64,000 bases of DNA from Herbiconiux oxytropis. Its GTDB lineage: Bacteria; Actinomycetota; Actinomycetes; Actinomycetales; Microbacteriaceae. The translations under genes and the position numbers were made by a program. The stretch's first letter is position 1. Every line of letters starts with the position of its first letter. Positions 24,809-32,545 of this stretch are shown here, piece by piece. Location of the stretch: assembly GCF_024979315.1 (NCBI RefSeq), contig NZ_JANLCK010000002.1:496001-560000 (forward strand), given 5' to 3'. The notes beneath the pieces were generated by a model. The model searched no databases. It had not been told where the DNA came from and saw only the letters and a list, made by a program, of their open reading frames with translations.

Positions 24809-27424
24809 TCAGACCTCCTCGGCCGGATCGCGATCTGCCGCGGAGTCGGCCTCCGGCGCCACGATCCAGGTGTCCTTGGCCCCGCCGCCGCGCGACGAGT
24901 TGACGACCATGCTCCCGGCGGGTGCCACCCGGGTGAGCGCGAGCGGGGCCACCACGAATCCGTCGGGCGACCCGGGGGAGGCGTAGACGAACACGCGCAG
25001 GTCGACGTGCCGCGGTTCGAGCACGCCCCCGCGGGCCCCGTCGATCCCGGCTCCGGCCTCGGACGGGGTGGCCCGCGAGAACGTCGGATGCGACGACAGC
25101 GGCACGACCTCCTGCGCCACCCAGGCGTCGGGGTCGGCGGCGATGGCGGCCCGGCGCTCGGCCACCACGGCGGCGCCGGCCGCGGGGCCGATCAGCACGC
25201 CCTCGCCGCCGTGCCCGTCGACAGGCTTCGTCACGAGCTCGCCCACCCGCTCGAGCACGGCCCGCCGCTCCGCCTCGTCGCTCGTGCGATAGGTGGGCAC
25301 CTGCTCGAGCAGCTGACGCTCGTCGAGGTAGTAGCCGATCAGGGTGGGCACGTTGCAGTACATCGCCTTGTCGTCGGCCACGCCGTTGCCCGGCGCGTTC
25401 GCGAGGCGCACGTGGCCGGCGGCGGCCACCTGCATGATCTGCTCGCCGATCCGGGCGCCGCGCGAGTCCACGGCATCCGGGAGCTCGTCGTCGAGGCGCA
25501 GGTAGAGCGCGTCGAGGGGTGTGCCTGTCGCGGTCTCGACCACCCGCCCGTCCGAGATCCCCACGTCGTCGAGGGCGAGCAGCTGGAGCCCGGCTCCCGC
25601 CGCGAGCGCGCGGTGCTCGAACCACGCGCCGCTCGCGGGGCCCGAGGAGAGCAGGGCTGCGGGGCCAGGAGCGGACCCGGCCGACCCGCCCGCCGAGAGC
25701 GCTCTGCGCAGGAGGTCGAAGGTGCCGCCTGGTGTGAGCATCCGCTCCGGTCGCGGCACGCCGGGCGCCACCTCGTCCATGAGCGACCGGATGGCGATCG
25801 CGTACGCGGCGCCGCTGGGATTCCGCAGGTTGTCCTCGAGCACCCGCCAGCCGCCGAACTCGTTGCGCACGAGGTCGAAGCCGATGACGGCCGAGCGGAG
25901 AGTCCCCGCCGGGAGCGCTCGCCCGCCCTCATGCCAGCCGGGCGCCCCCTCGACGGTGCGGCGCGGGATCACCCCGTCGCGCAGGATCCGCTGCTCGCCG
26001 TAGACGTCGCCGAGGAACGCCTCGAGCGCACGGGCGCGCTGCAGCACCCCCGCGCTGATGGCCGCCCACTCGTGGCTGTTGAGCACGCGGGGCACGAGGT
26101 CGACGGCGAAGGGGCGCGGGCCGTCGTCGGCGGCGAAGGTGAGCTCGTGGCCGGCGATCCAGGTCTCGGCGGCGCTCAGCCGCTCGGCCACGAGCCCGTC
26201 GGGGAGGCTCTCGAAGTAGCCCACGATCTCCTCGTAGGCGGGCCGGGGGCGCGATCCCGGCCCCACGGCCTCGTCGCCTGCGCGGCTCGGGTAGGTGCGG
26301 AGGGCCGGCACGGCGGGCGGGATTCCCGACGCCGGGCCCTGGGTCTCCTCCACCACGAGCTTCACCACCGCGGCGAGCTCGCCGCGTTCGGCGAATGCGG
26401 CCCGCTGGCGATCGGACGAGTTGCCGCGCGCGAGGAGCGTCGAGGCGAGCTCCACCACCTCGTCGTAGTCGCCCAGCTCCTCGAGCTGGGGCCGCAGGCG
26501 CCGGATGAGATGGCGCACCGCGTGCGCGGCGGCCGTGGGGCGCGGATGCCGGGTGTCGTCGAGCAGGTCGCCGGTGAGCCCGCTCCGCGCGGCCTGCCAC
26601 ATGGCGGCGCGGTGGATGGGCTCGGCGACGGGAGCGAGCGGCCGGCCCGCCTCGATGTCGAGCTCGGCGGCACGCACGCTCGCCCGGAACAGTCCGGCGA
26701 TGAGCACGGCGTCGTCGACGATGGGGCAGGCATCGCACACGCGGAGCTCGAGGGTGGGGGCGTGCGACGAGGGGCGCACCTCGAAGTACGCCATCTTCGA
26801 ATCGGCGATGACCCCCGTGGCGATGAGGTCGCCGAGCAGCTCGTCGTACTCGGCCGCGCTCGAGAGCGGGCCCGTGGAACCGGCGCTCGGCCAGCGCTGC
26901 CAGATGATCGAACGGATGCTGGAGTATCCCGTGTCGGCACCGTTCCAGTAGGGAGAGCTCGCTGAGAGGGCGAGCAGCACGGGCAGGTCGCGGGAGACCC
27001 GCTGGGCGATGTCGACGGCGAGGTCGCGATCCGAGACGCCGACGTGGATCTGGGTGCCGCAGATGAGCTGCTCGTCGACGAGCATCCGGTACTGCTCCTG
27101 CATGCGGCCGTAGCGGCCGGTGCTCGTGAGCTCGAAGTCGGCGAACTCCGAGCGCGGGGCGGTGCCGACGCACGCGATCCCGATGCCGTCGGGTGACGCG
27201 GCGTCGATCACGCCCTTCCGCAGTCGCAGCAGCTCCCGCCTCAGCCCGTCGAGGCTCGCGACCACGTCGGTGTTCGTCTCGACCGTCGTGCGCTGGATCT
27301 CGGCCGAGTAGCTGCCGGCCGGCAGCCTCGACAGGATCTGCGGCGCCCGCGCCGAGAGCTTCCCGCTCTCGAGATCGATCAGGTGGAGCTCTTCTTCCGC
27401 GCCCAGCGTCAACTCCGCAGCCAT
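24809..27424 (-). CDS. GCS2-type carboxylate-amine ligase fused to circularly permuted ATP-grasp
   Basis: An 871-residue fusion. Residues about 1-375 form a glutamate-cysteine-ligase type 2 domain (LGAEEELHLID at the start, CGTQIHVGVSDRD, THELRV-like TLELRVCDA). Residues about 420-871 form a circularly permuted type 2 ATP-grasp (VLEDNLRNPSGAAYA, TKPVDGHGGEGV, NSSRGGGAKDTWI). Both halves make amide bonds from carboxylates using ATP, so the protein could build a short non-ribosomal peptide. ATG at 27424 follows TAGGGT by 7 nt; a longer GTG start at 27469 is less likely. It leads the cassette with the amidotransferase and S9 peptidase. Confidence 0.88.
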   Translation of the reverse strand: MAAELTLGAEEELHLIDLESGKLSARAPQILSRLPAGSYSAEIQRTTVETNTDVVASLDGLRRELLRLRKGVIDAASPDGIGIACVGTAPRSEFADFELTSTGRYGRMQEQYRMLVDEQLICGTQIHVGVSDRDLAVDIAQRVSRDLPVLLALSASSPYWNGADTGYSSIRSIIWQRWPSAGSTGPLSSAAEYDELLGDLIATGVIADSKMAYFEVRPSSHAPTLELRVCDACPIVDDAVLIAGLFRASVRAAELDIEAGRPLAPVAEPIHRAAMWQAARSGLTGDLLDDTRHPRPTAAAHAVRHLIRRLRPQLEELGDYDEVVELASTLLARGNSSDRQRAAFAERGELAAVVKLVVEETQGPASGIPPAVPALRTYPSRAGDEAVGPGSRPRPAYEEIVGYFESLPDGLVAERLSAAETWIAGHELTFAADDGPRPFAVDLVPRVLNSHEWAAISAGVLQRARALEAFLGDVYGEQRILRDGVIPRRTVEGAPGWHEGGRALPAGTLRSAVIGFDLVRNEFGGWRVLEDNLRNPSGAAYAIAIRSLMDEVAPGVPRPERMLTPGGTFDLLRRALSAGGSAGSAPGPAALLSSGPASGAWFEHRALAAGAGLQLLALDDVGISDGRVVETATGTPLDALYLRLDDELPDAVDSRGARIGEQIMQVAAAGHVRLANAPGNGVADDKAMYCNVPTLIGYYLDERQLLEQVPTYRTSDEAERRAVLERVGELVTKPVDGHGGEGVLIGPAAGAAVVAERRAAIAADPDAWVAQEVVPLSSHPTFSRATPSEAGAGIDGARGGVLEPRHVDLRVFVYASPGSPDGFVVAPLALTRVAPAGSMVVNSSRGGGAKDTWIVAPEADSAADRDPAEEV

Positions 27425-27431
27425 GCCGCAC

Positions 27432-27437
27432 ACCCTA
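27432..27437 (-). promoter_or_regulatory. Putative -10 element (TAGGGT), leaderless amidoligase cassette
   Basis: TAGGGT on the minus strand ends 7 nt before the ATG at 27424, so the cassette may have its own promoter despite only 51 bp to the glycosyltransferase gene. Confidence 0.5.
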
Positions 27438-27475
27438 CGGCTACGGGCGCCCGAGCGGTGAGGTTTCACCCGCGA

Positions 27476-28798
27476 TCAGCGGGCCGACGCCTGTCGGGCG
27501 ACCGCGCGGAGGAGCTGCTCCTCGATGGCGGCGAGGGTGTCGTAGCGGGCCATCTCGGTCGCGATCTCCTCCGCGCGCCGGCGGTAGGAGTCGTGGGCCA
27601 GCAGCCGCATCACCGCGCTCTGAACCTGCTCGGGCGTCGGCGATCCCGTGCGGAGATCCACGCCCGCGCCCGACCACCCCACGCGTGCGGCCACCTCGGG
27701 CTTGTCCTCGGTGTCGCCCGCCACCACGAGGGGGACGCCGGCCGAGAGCGACTGCTGCACGCCACCGTAGCCGCCGTTGGTCACGACCACGTCGGTCACG
27801 GGGAGGAGCCGGTCGTAGGGCAGGTACTCGGCGACCCGCGCGTTGGCCGGCAGCGGCCCGAACCGCAGCAGCTCGTCGAGTGGGCGGCCGCCGAGAGTCA
27901 CGACCACCGTGACGGGCGCGTCGGCGAGGCCCTCGAGGGCGGGGCGGATGAGTCGGCCGAGGTCGAGGTTGTCGACGGTGCCCTGCGTGACGTGCACGAT
28001 CGGGCGCCCGGCGAGCCCGGGTGATGACAGGTCGTGCCACCAGTCGGGCAACGCACCCGCCCTGCCGGGGGCCGGGGGGAGTGCGCCGACGAACCGCACG
28101 TTCGGCGAGAGGTCGCTCCGCGGGTACTCGAAGCCGGGCACGGTGAGCTGGAGCAGTCGGTCGAAGGCCCGCGAGACGTCCATCGCGAAGTGGTCGATCG
28201 GCCCGGCGCCGATCTCGGCGAACATCCGCTCCGCCACCTTCTGGGTGTCGCGGAAGAGCACCGAGCGCGCGAGCGTGTTGAGCACCCGGTTGCGCACCCG
28301 CCCGAACGGGGTCGCCGAGGGGGCGAGCCCGAGGCCCCCGGGGGCGACGTCGCGGCCGAGCTGGGTGAGCGGGGTCACGCCGACGCCCAGGATGGGGGGC
28401 CGCGAGGTGCGCGACCCGTCGAAGAGCCACGGCGTGACGCCGGCGAACGCGGAGTCGGTGAGCACCGCATCCGGCCGCACCTCGGCGAGCAGCTCGCGCA
28501 CGCTCGCGTGCTGAGCCGGGATCGTCTTCACGAAGAGGGTCTGGATGTCGTACTGGGCCCGCGCGAGTCCGCGATGACGGTCGCGGTCGGGCAGCGTGGT
28601 GGCCGGATCCCGGTCGTCGAAGTCGGCCCGGCCTCGCAGCGGCCGGAACTCCAGCCCGGCGTCGGCCGCAGCCTGCTCGAATCGGCTGCCCGTGTGCAGC
28701 AGCACGCGGTGGCCGCGTTCGACGAGCGAGCGCCCGATGGTGAGCACGGGCACGACATGGCCGTGCACCGGGGTGCTGCAGAGCAGGAAGGTCGCCAT
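27476..28798 (-). CDS. GT1 (UGT/MGT-like) glycosyltransferase
   Basis: A 440-residue GT-B enzyme. The N-terminal acceptor domain opens with FLLCSTPVHGHVVPVL. The C-terminal nucleotide-sugar domain has HVTQGTVDN and the late VTNGGYGGVQQSLSAGVPLVV motif, where macrolide and rhamnosyl transferases usually have THGG, so His is replaced by Asn. It probably glycosylates a small hydrophobic metabolite. It has a leadered start with GGAG and an inverted repeat at 28818-28836. It may be co-transcribed with the amidoligase cassette 51 bp downstream. Confidence 0.85.
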   Translation of the reverse strand: MATFLLCSTPVHGHVVPVLTIGRSLVERGHRVLLHTGSRFEQAAADAGLEFRPLRGRADFDDRDPATTLPDRDRHRGLARAQYDIQTLFVKTIPAQHASVRELLAEVRPDAVLTDSAFAGVTPWLFDGSRTSRPPILGVGVTPLTQLGRDVAPGGLGLAPSATPFGRVRNRVLNTLARSVLFRDTQKVAERMFAEIGAGPIDHFAMDVSRAFDRLLQLTVPGFEYPRSDLSPNVRFVGALPPAPGRAGALPDWWHDLSSPGLAGRPIVHVTQGTVDNLDLGRLIRPALEGLADAPVTVVVTLGGRPLDELLRFGPLPANARVAEYLPYDRLLPVTDVVVTNGGYGGVQQSLSAGVPLVVAGDTEDKPEVAARVGWSGAGVDLRTGSPTPEQVQSAVMRLLAHDSYRRRAEEIATEMARYDTLAAIEEQLLRAVARQASAR

Positions 28799-28817
28799 CG
28801 TGTCTCCGGGTCCTTTG

Positions 28818-28836
28818 GATAGAACTTCACTCTATC
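28818..28836. promoter_or_regulatory. Inverted repeat GATAGA-N7-TCTATC, possible operator
   Basis: The 19-bp dyad lies in the short divergent region between the glycosyltransferase and a small plus-strand gene, in an AT-richer stretch. Its size suits a TetR- or GntR-type dimer, and it could control both directions. Confidence 0.45.
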
Positions 28837-28889
28837 GAATTCAGCACGGATGTCCACTGGTATCCTGAGGGCGACGACAAGGAGAGCAC

Positions 28890-28994
28890 ATGGCTGAGCT
28901 GCTGTACGCGCTGCTGGGACTGATCACCCTGGGCGGTGTCATCACGGGGCTCGCCGCGCTCATCGCGATCGTACGCGCGCCCTACGACAGTTAG
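28890..28994 (+). CDS. 34-residue single-pass membrane peptide
   Basis: ATG at 28890 follows a strong AAGGAG ribosome-binding site 6 nt upstream. The peptide starts MAELLYALLGLITLGG, has one hydrophobic helix (about residues 4-28) and ends RAPYDS. No known family was recognised. The start of the GT2 gene lies 25 nt downstream, so the two may be co-transcribed. Reality is supported by the ribosome-binding site and the clean membrane helix, but there is no comparative evidence here. Confidence 0.6.
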   Translation: MAELLYALLGLITLGGVITGLAALIAIVRAPYDS

Positions 28995-29019
28995 GGTGCG
29001 CCGGGCGCACGTCGTCGGC

Positions 29020-29808
29020 ATGACCGACCGTCCCCACATCTCCGTGGTCATCCCGGTGAAGGATGACGCCGCCCACCTCGAGCGCTGTCTGAGCGCCCTC
29101 GGCCGCCAGACGATCGCGCCGAGTGAGATCGTCGTGGTCGACAACGTCTCCTCCGACGCCTCGGACGCCGTCGCCCGCATCGGAGGGGCCCGCGTGGTGC
29201 GCGAGCAGCGACCGGGCATCCCGGCCGCCGCCTCGACCGGCTACGACCAGGCCGAGGGGGAGGTCATCGCCCGGCTCGATGCCGACAGCATCCCCGCCGA
29301 CGACTGGATCGAGCGGATCGGCGACCGCTTCCGGGACCGGCCCGACCTCGCGGCCGTCACGGGAGGCGCCTCCTTCTCGGGCGGGCCACGGGCCCTCCGC
29401 AGGGTGGGCGCTGCCCTCTACCTCGGCGCCTACCACCTCAGCCTCGCCCCCGCGCTCGGGCACGTGCCGCTGTTCGGCTCGAACTTCGCGATGCGCCGGA
29501 GCGAGTGGCAACGGGTCTCCGGCACCGTGCACCGCAAGGATTCCGAGCTGCACGACGATCTCGACCTGGCGTTCCACCTCGGCGTGCGCGGGCGCATCCG
29601 CTACGGTCGGGGCCTCTCCGTGCAGATCTCGTCGAGGCCTTTCGCCGAGGCGGGAACGCTGCCCACCCGCTTCCGGCGCGGCTTCCGCACCGTGCTCGTG
29701 CACTGGCCGCGCGAGCTGCCGTGGCTGCGCTGGTCGCGAAGGGTCATCCGCCGCCATCCTCGGCTCGCCGCAGCAGTCGCACCCGCTGGAGCACGGCTCC
29801 GGCCATGA
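29020..29808 (+). CDS. Family 2 glycosyltransferase
   Basis: A 262-residue GT-A enzyme with ISVVIPVKDDAAHLERCL at the N-terminus, a DxD-like ARLDADS motif near residue 87, and FGSNFAMRRSEW later. The short C-terminus has no clear membrane helix. It probably transfers a sugar from a nucleotide donor to a lipid or envelope glycan. ATG at 29020 (GGC-ATG-ACC) is preferred over a longer in-frame start at 28936 that would overlap the small peptide gene. Its last 65 bases overlap the convergent membrane-protein gene. Confidence 0.85.
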   Translation: MTDRPHISVVIPVKDDAAHLERCLSALGRQTIAPSEIVVVDNVSSDASDAVARIGGARVVREQRPGIPAAASTGYDQAEGEVIARLDADSIPADDWIERIGDRFRDRPDLAAVTGGASFSGGPRALRRVGAALYLGAYHLSLAPALGHVPLFGSNFAMRRSEWQRVSGTVHRKDSELHDDLDLAFHLGVRGRIRYGRGLSVQISSRPFAEAGTLPTRFRRGFRTVLVHWPRELPWLRWSRRVIRRHPRLAAAVAPAGARLRP

Positions 29809-30385
29809 CCGCGCCGAGCCCGCCGATCGCCATGTCGCCGATCGTGTCGTCGTACTCCACGAAGATCTCCGAGCTGATGAACGCGTGCCCGAACCACTCG
29901 ACCATCTCCCAGAGCGCGCTCACCGCGAGGCCGAGCGCCGCCGTGAGCACGACGGCCGTGGCCGGTGCCGATCGTGCCCCTGTGGACCGGGCCTCGGCGG
30001 GGTGCGGCACGATGCCGAGCTCCGCGAGCAGCAGGTAGAGCATCACGGCGATCACGGCCGTGCAGGTCAGGTGCACCACGACGTCCCACCACGCCACGCT
30101 CGTGTAGAGGTCGAGCACGTTGCTCCAGCCGGCCACGAGCAGCACGGCGCTGTAGACGAGATCGAACCCCGCTCGCACCCCGAGCAACCGGGGGAGGAGG
30201 AGCCCCGGCAGCACGAAGGCCAGCACGCCGGCATCCGTGGGGCCGAAGAAGACCGCCGCCACGACGACCCCGATGCCGGCGAGCACCCTGAGGGCGTCGG
30301 CGGAGAATTCGGCGGGGCCACGGGGAGGCCTGAGGAACCGGCCGACCATCCGGCGCCAGGCGCTGAGGGTCTCCGTGCCGGTCAT
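29744..30385 (-). CDS. Multi-pass membrane protein (DUF2238-like)
   Basis: A 213-residue protein with about five hydrophobic helices. Conserved-looking motifs are YTSVAWWDVVVHL, ALWEMVEWFGH and VEYDDTIGDMAIGGLGAVMAG, which resemble the DUF2238/YjdF-like family of uncharacterised integral membrane proteins. It ends a four-gene minus operon, overlapping the upstream nuclease-like gene by ATGA. Its 3' end overlaps the GT2 gene by 65 bp in convergent orientation. Function is unknown. Confidence 0.78.
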   Translation of the reverse strand: MTGTETLSAWRRMVGRFLRPPRGPAEFSADALRVLAGIGVVVAAVFFGPTDAGVLAFVLPGLLLPRLLGVRAGFDLVYSAVLLVAGWSNVLDLYTSVAWWDVVVHLTCTAVIAVMLYLLLAELGIVPHPAEARSTGARSAPATAVVLTAALGLAVSALWEMVEWFGHAFISSEIFVEYDDTIGDMAIGGLGAVMAGAVLQRVRLLRRAEDGGG

Positions 30386-31224
30386 GCCGGCGCCGACAGC
30401 TGCACGACGGCGTGCACGGGCAGGTGGTCCGAGGCCCAGACGCCGCCGGGCCGGCGCGTGCCGATGGCGGCGCGGTCGACCTCGACCCCCGCCGAGACGG
30501 CGATCCAGTCGATGCGCTTGCGCCCGCGACGGCGCTCGCGGTAGTTCGGAAAGGTGCCCCAGTCGGCCGTGAGGCGCCTGCCGGCTGCGCGCCAGGCGTC
30601 CCGCAGCACGCCGTTCGCGAAGAGCGCGGTGAGCGGGGCGGTCTCCTCGCCGCTGTTGAAGTCGCCCGTGACCACCGTGGGCAGCCCGCTCGCCGCCACC
30701 GACTCCCGGATGACCTCGGCCGCACGCACCCGTGACCGACGCGAGATGTGGTCGAAGTGGGTGTTGATCACGACGAAGCGGATGCCCGTGGCGCGGTCGG
30801 CGAACTCCGCGCGCACGAGGATGCGCGGCGTGTGGTTGCCCCACGACCTCGAGCAGGGAAGGTCCGGGGTGTCGGAGAGCGCCTCCTGGGCCCAGCGGCG
30901 GAGCTCGAGCCGGGTGCCGTCGTAGTAGAGCGGACAGCCCTCGCCCTGCCCGTCGGCGTCGCGACCGTGCCCGATGCGCAGGTAGTCGGGGCCGAGGGCG
31001 GCGCTGAGCGCACGATCCTGACCGGGCAGCACCTCCTGGGCTCCGAGCACCGTCGGCCGCTCGGTGGCGAGGATCGTGGCGAGGGCCGGCGCCCGCACAC
31101 CCCAGCGGTCGGCGCTGCGAGGACCGATCGCGGGGCCGAGGCTCGGCATGCGGCGGCGGATGTTGAAGCTCATCACATGCAGCTCGGGCGGCTGCACCGG
31201 CCCGACGAGTGCGCGGTCGGTCAT
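30382..31224 (-). CDS. Endonuclease/exonuclease/phosphatase family protein
   Basis: A 280-residue metal-dependent phosphodiesterase fold. It shows all the family stations: MSFNIRR, GAQEVLPGQ, NTHFDHISR, TGDFNSGEE, RIDWIAVS and the terminal SDHLPVHAVV. No signal peptide is seen, so it acts in the cytoplasm unless exported otherwise. The substrate may be a nucleic acid, phospholipid or sugar phosphate. Both ends overlap neighbours by ATGA. A TAGGCT box 6 nt before the ATG could also give an internal leaderless promoter. Confidence 0.85.
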   Translation of the reverse strand: MTDRALVGPVQPPELHVMSFNIRRRMPSLGPAIGPRSADRWGVRAPALATILATERPTVLGAQEVLPGQDRALSAALGPDYLRIGHGRDADGQGEGCPLYYDGTRLELRRWAQEALSDTPDLPCSRSWGNHTPRILVRAEFADRATGIRFVVINTHFDHISRRSRVRAAEVIRESVAASGLPTVVTGDFNSGEETAPLTALFANGVLRDAWRAAGRRLTADWGTFPNYRERRRGRKRIDWIAVSAGVEVDRAAIGTRRPGGVWASDHLPVHAVVQLSAPA

Positions 31225-32039
31225 GCTCCGAGCCTAGGGCGAGCGGTGGCCGGCCGCTCGGCCACCACCACCGTGGCGTCGAACGCGGCCGAGCGGCGGA
31301 TGCGGGTGGTGAGACCCGCATCGGCCAGCAGCCCCGCGGTCTGCGGGGCCTGCGAGCGGCTCGTCTCGATGAGGAGATGGGCGCCGGGAGCGAGCCACTG
31401 CGGTGCCTCCCGGGCGATGCGGCGGTGCAGGTCGAGCCCGTCGCCGCCGCCGTCGAGCGCTGTGACGGCCTCGTGCAGCCGTGCTTCGGGCGGCATGGTG
31501 CGGATGGCGTCGGTGGGCACGTACGGTGCGTTCACCGCGAGCACGTCGACGCGTCCGGCCAGTCGAGCCGGCAGCGGGCCGAACAGATCGCCCTCGAGCA
31601 CGCGACCCTCGCCGAGGTTCTGTCGAGCCCACGCCACCGCGGCCGGATCGAGGTCGGAGGCCCACAGCTCCACGGGCGCATCGGAGCGGGCCAGGATCGC
31701 CGCCCCCACGGCCCCCGTTCCGCAGCACAGGTCGACGACCACCGCGCCGGGCCGCACGAACGGCATGGCAGAGGCCACCAGGAAGACGGTGCGGCGCCGC
31801 GGCACGAACACCCCGGGGCCGACCGCGATCCGGAGCCCGTCGAACTCCGCCCAGCCGAGCAGGTGCTCGAGCGGTTCGCCGCCCACCCTCCGTCGCACGA
31901 GCTCCTCGAGCGCGGCCCCGCCGCCCGCGCTCTCCTCGGCTCCGGCCTCGAGGAGCAGCTGCGCCTCCTCCTCGGCGAACACGCACCCCGCGGCCCGCAG
32001 GCGCGCGACGATCGCGTCGAACGGAAGCGGCGCGCTCAT
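31221..32039 (-). CDS. PrmC/HemK-like N5-glutamine methyltransferase paralogue
   Basis: A 272-residue class I methyltransferase with the SAM-binding motif VVDLCCGTGAVGAAIL, preceded by GEPLEHLLGWAEFDGLRI as in PrmC. The catalytic NPPY motif, which holds the substrate glutamine, reads NAPYVP here, as in a known actinobacterial side branch. It may therefore not be the main release-factor methyltransferase. It is coupled on both sides by ATGA overlaps. Confidence 0.85.
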   Translation of the reverse strand: MSAPLPFDAIVARLRAAGCVFAEEEAQLLLEAGAEESAGGGAALEELVRRRVGGEPLEHLLGWAEFDGLRIAVGPGVFVPRRRTVFLVASAMPFVRPGAVVVDLCCGTGAVGAAILARSDAPVELWASDLDPAAVAWARQNLGEGRVLEGDLFGPLPARLAGRVDVLAVNAPYVPTDAIRTMPPEARLHEAVTALDGGGDGLDLHRRIAREAPQWLAPGAHLLIETSRSQAPQTAGLLADAGLTTRIRRSAAFDATVVVAERPATARPRLGA

Positions 32040-32404
32040 CCGGCGGCGTCGGGGGAGTCGGAGCGCTCCCGCGCGGCCGCCTCGAGCAGGCGCTTCGTGG
32101 CGCGGGCCTCCCACGCCTCCTGCAGCAGCTCGGCGAGCTCGGCGGGCGCGATCCGCTCGAGGCGCACGAGCACGCTCGGGTGCCCGTCGTAGTGGGCGGT
32201 GGTGAAGAAGACCGACGGATCGCGCTGCAGCAGCGCCTCCCGCTCGCCGAGGTCGGCCCGCCAGCAGACGAGCACGCCCGGCTGGTCGTGCAGGCGCGCG
32301 AACATCCTGCGGCCCACGTAGAACGCCGGGGTGCCGTAGGCCGTGCGCTCCTCGGTGGCGGGCAGAGCGAGCGCGAGCCGCCGCACGTCGTCTTCGTCGC
32401 TCAT
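32036..32404 (-). CDS. MmcQ/YjbR family protein
   Basis: A 122-residue protein with the family pattern LALALPATEERTAYGTPAFYVGRRMFARL and a central CWRADLGEREALL. YjbR-fold proteins resemble DNA-binding domains but their function is unsettled. It is the first gene of the four-gene minus operon, and its stop overlaps the methyltransferase start. Confidence 0.85.
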   Translation of the reverse strand: MSDEDDVRRLALALPATEERTAYGTPAFYVGRRMFARLHDQPGVLVCWRADLGEREALLQRDPSVFFTTAHYDGHPSVLVRLERIAPAELAELLQEAWEARATKRLLEAAARERSDSPDAAG

Positions 32405-32545
32405 GTCGCCTCCGCTCCTTCGAGGTCAGGGCCTGGTGTCGTCCAGGTCGCCGTCGGGGTCCCGGCCTGGCCCCACCCTAACCCTCGGGCGGTGCGTGCC
32501 CTCGGTAGGCTGAGATCCGGTGTCTGCGGCGCGGAAGGAGCGGTC

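Noticed and set aside
31231-31236. Separate operon start before the endonuclease/phosphatase-like gene.
   Set aside because: TAGGCT 6 nt before the ATG fits the leaderless pattern, but it lies inside the upstream methyltransferase gene with an ATGA overlap. Kept only as a possible internal promoter.
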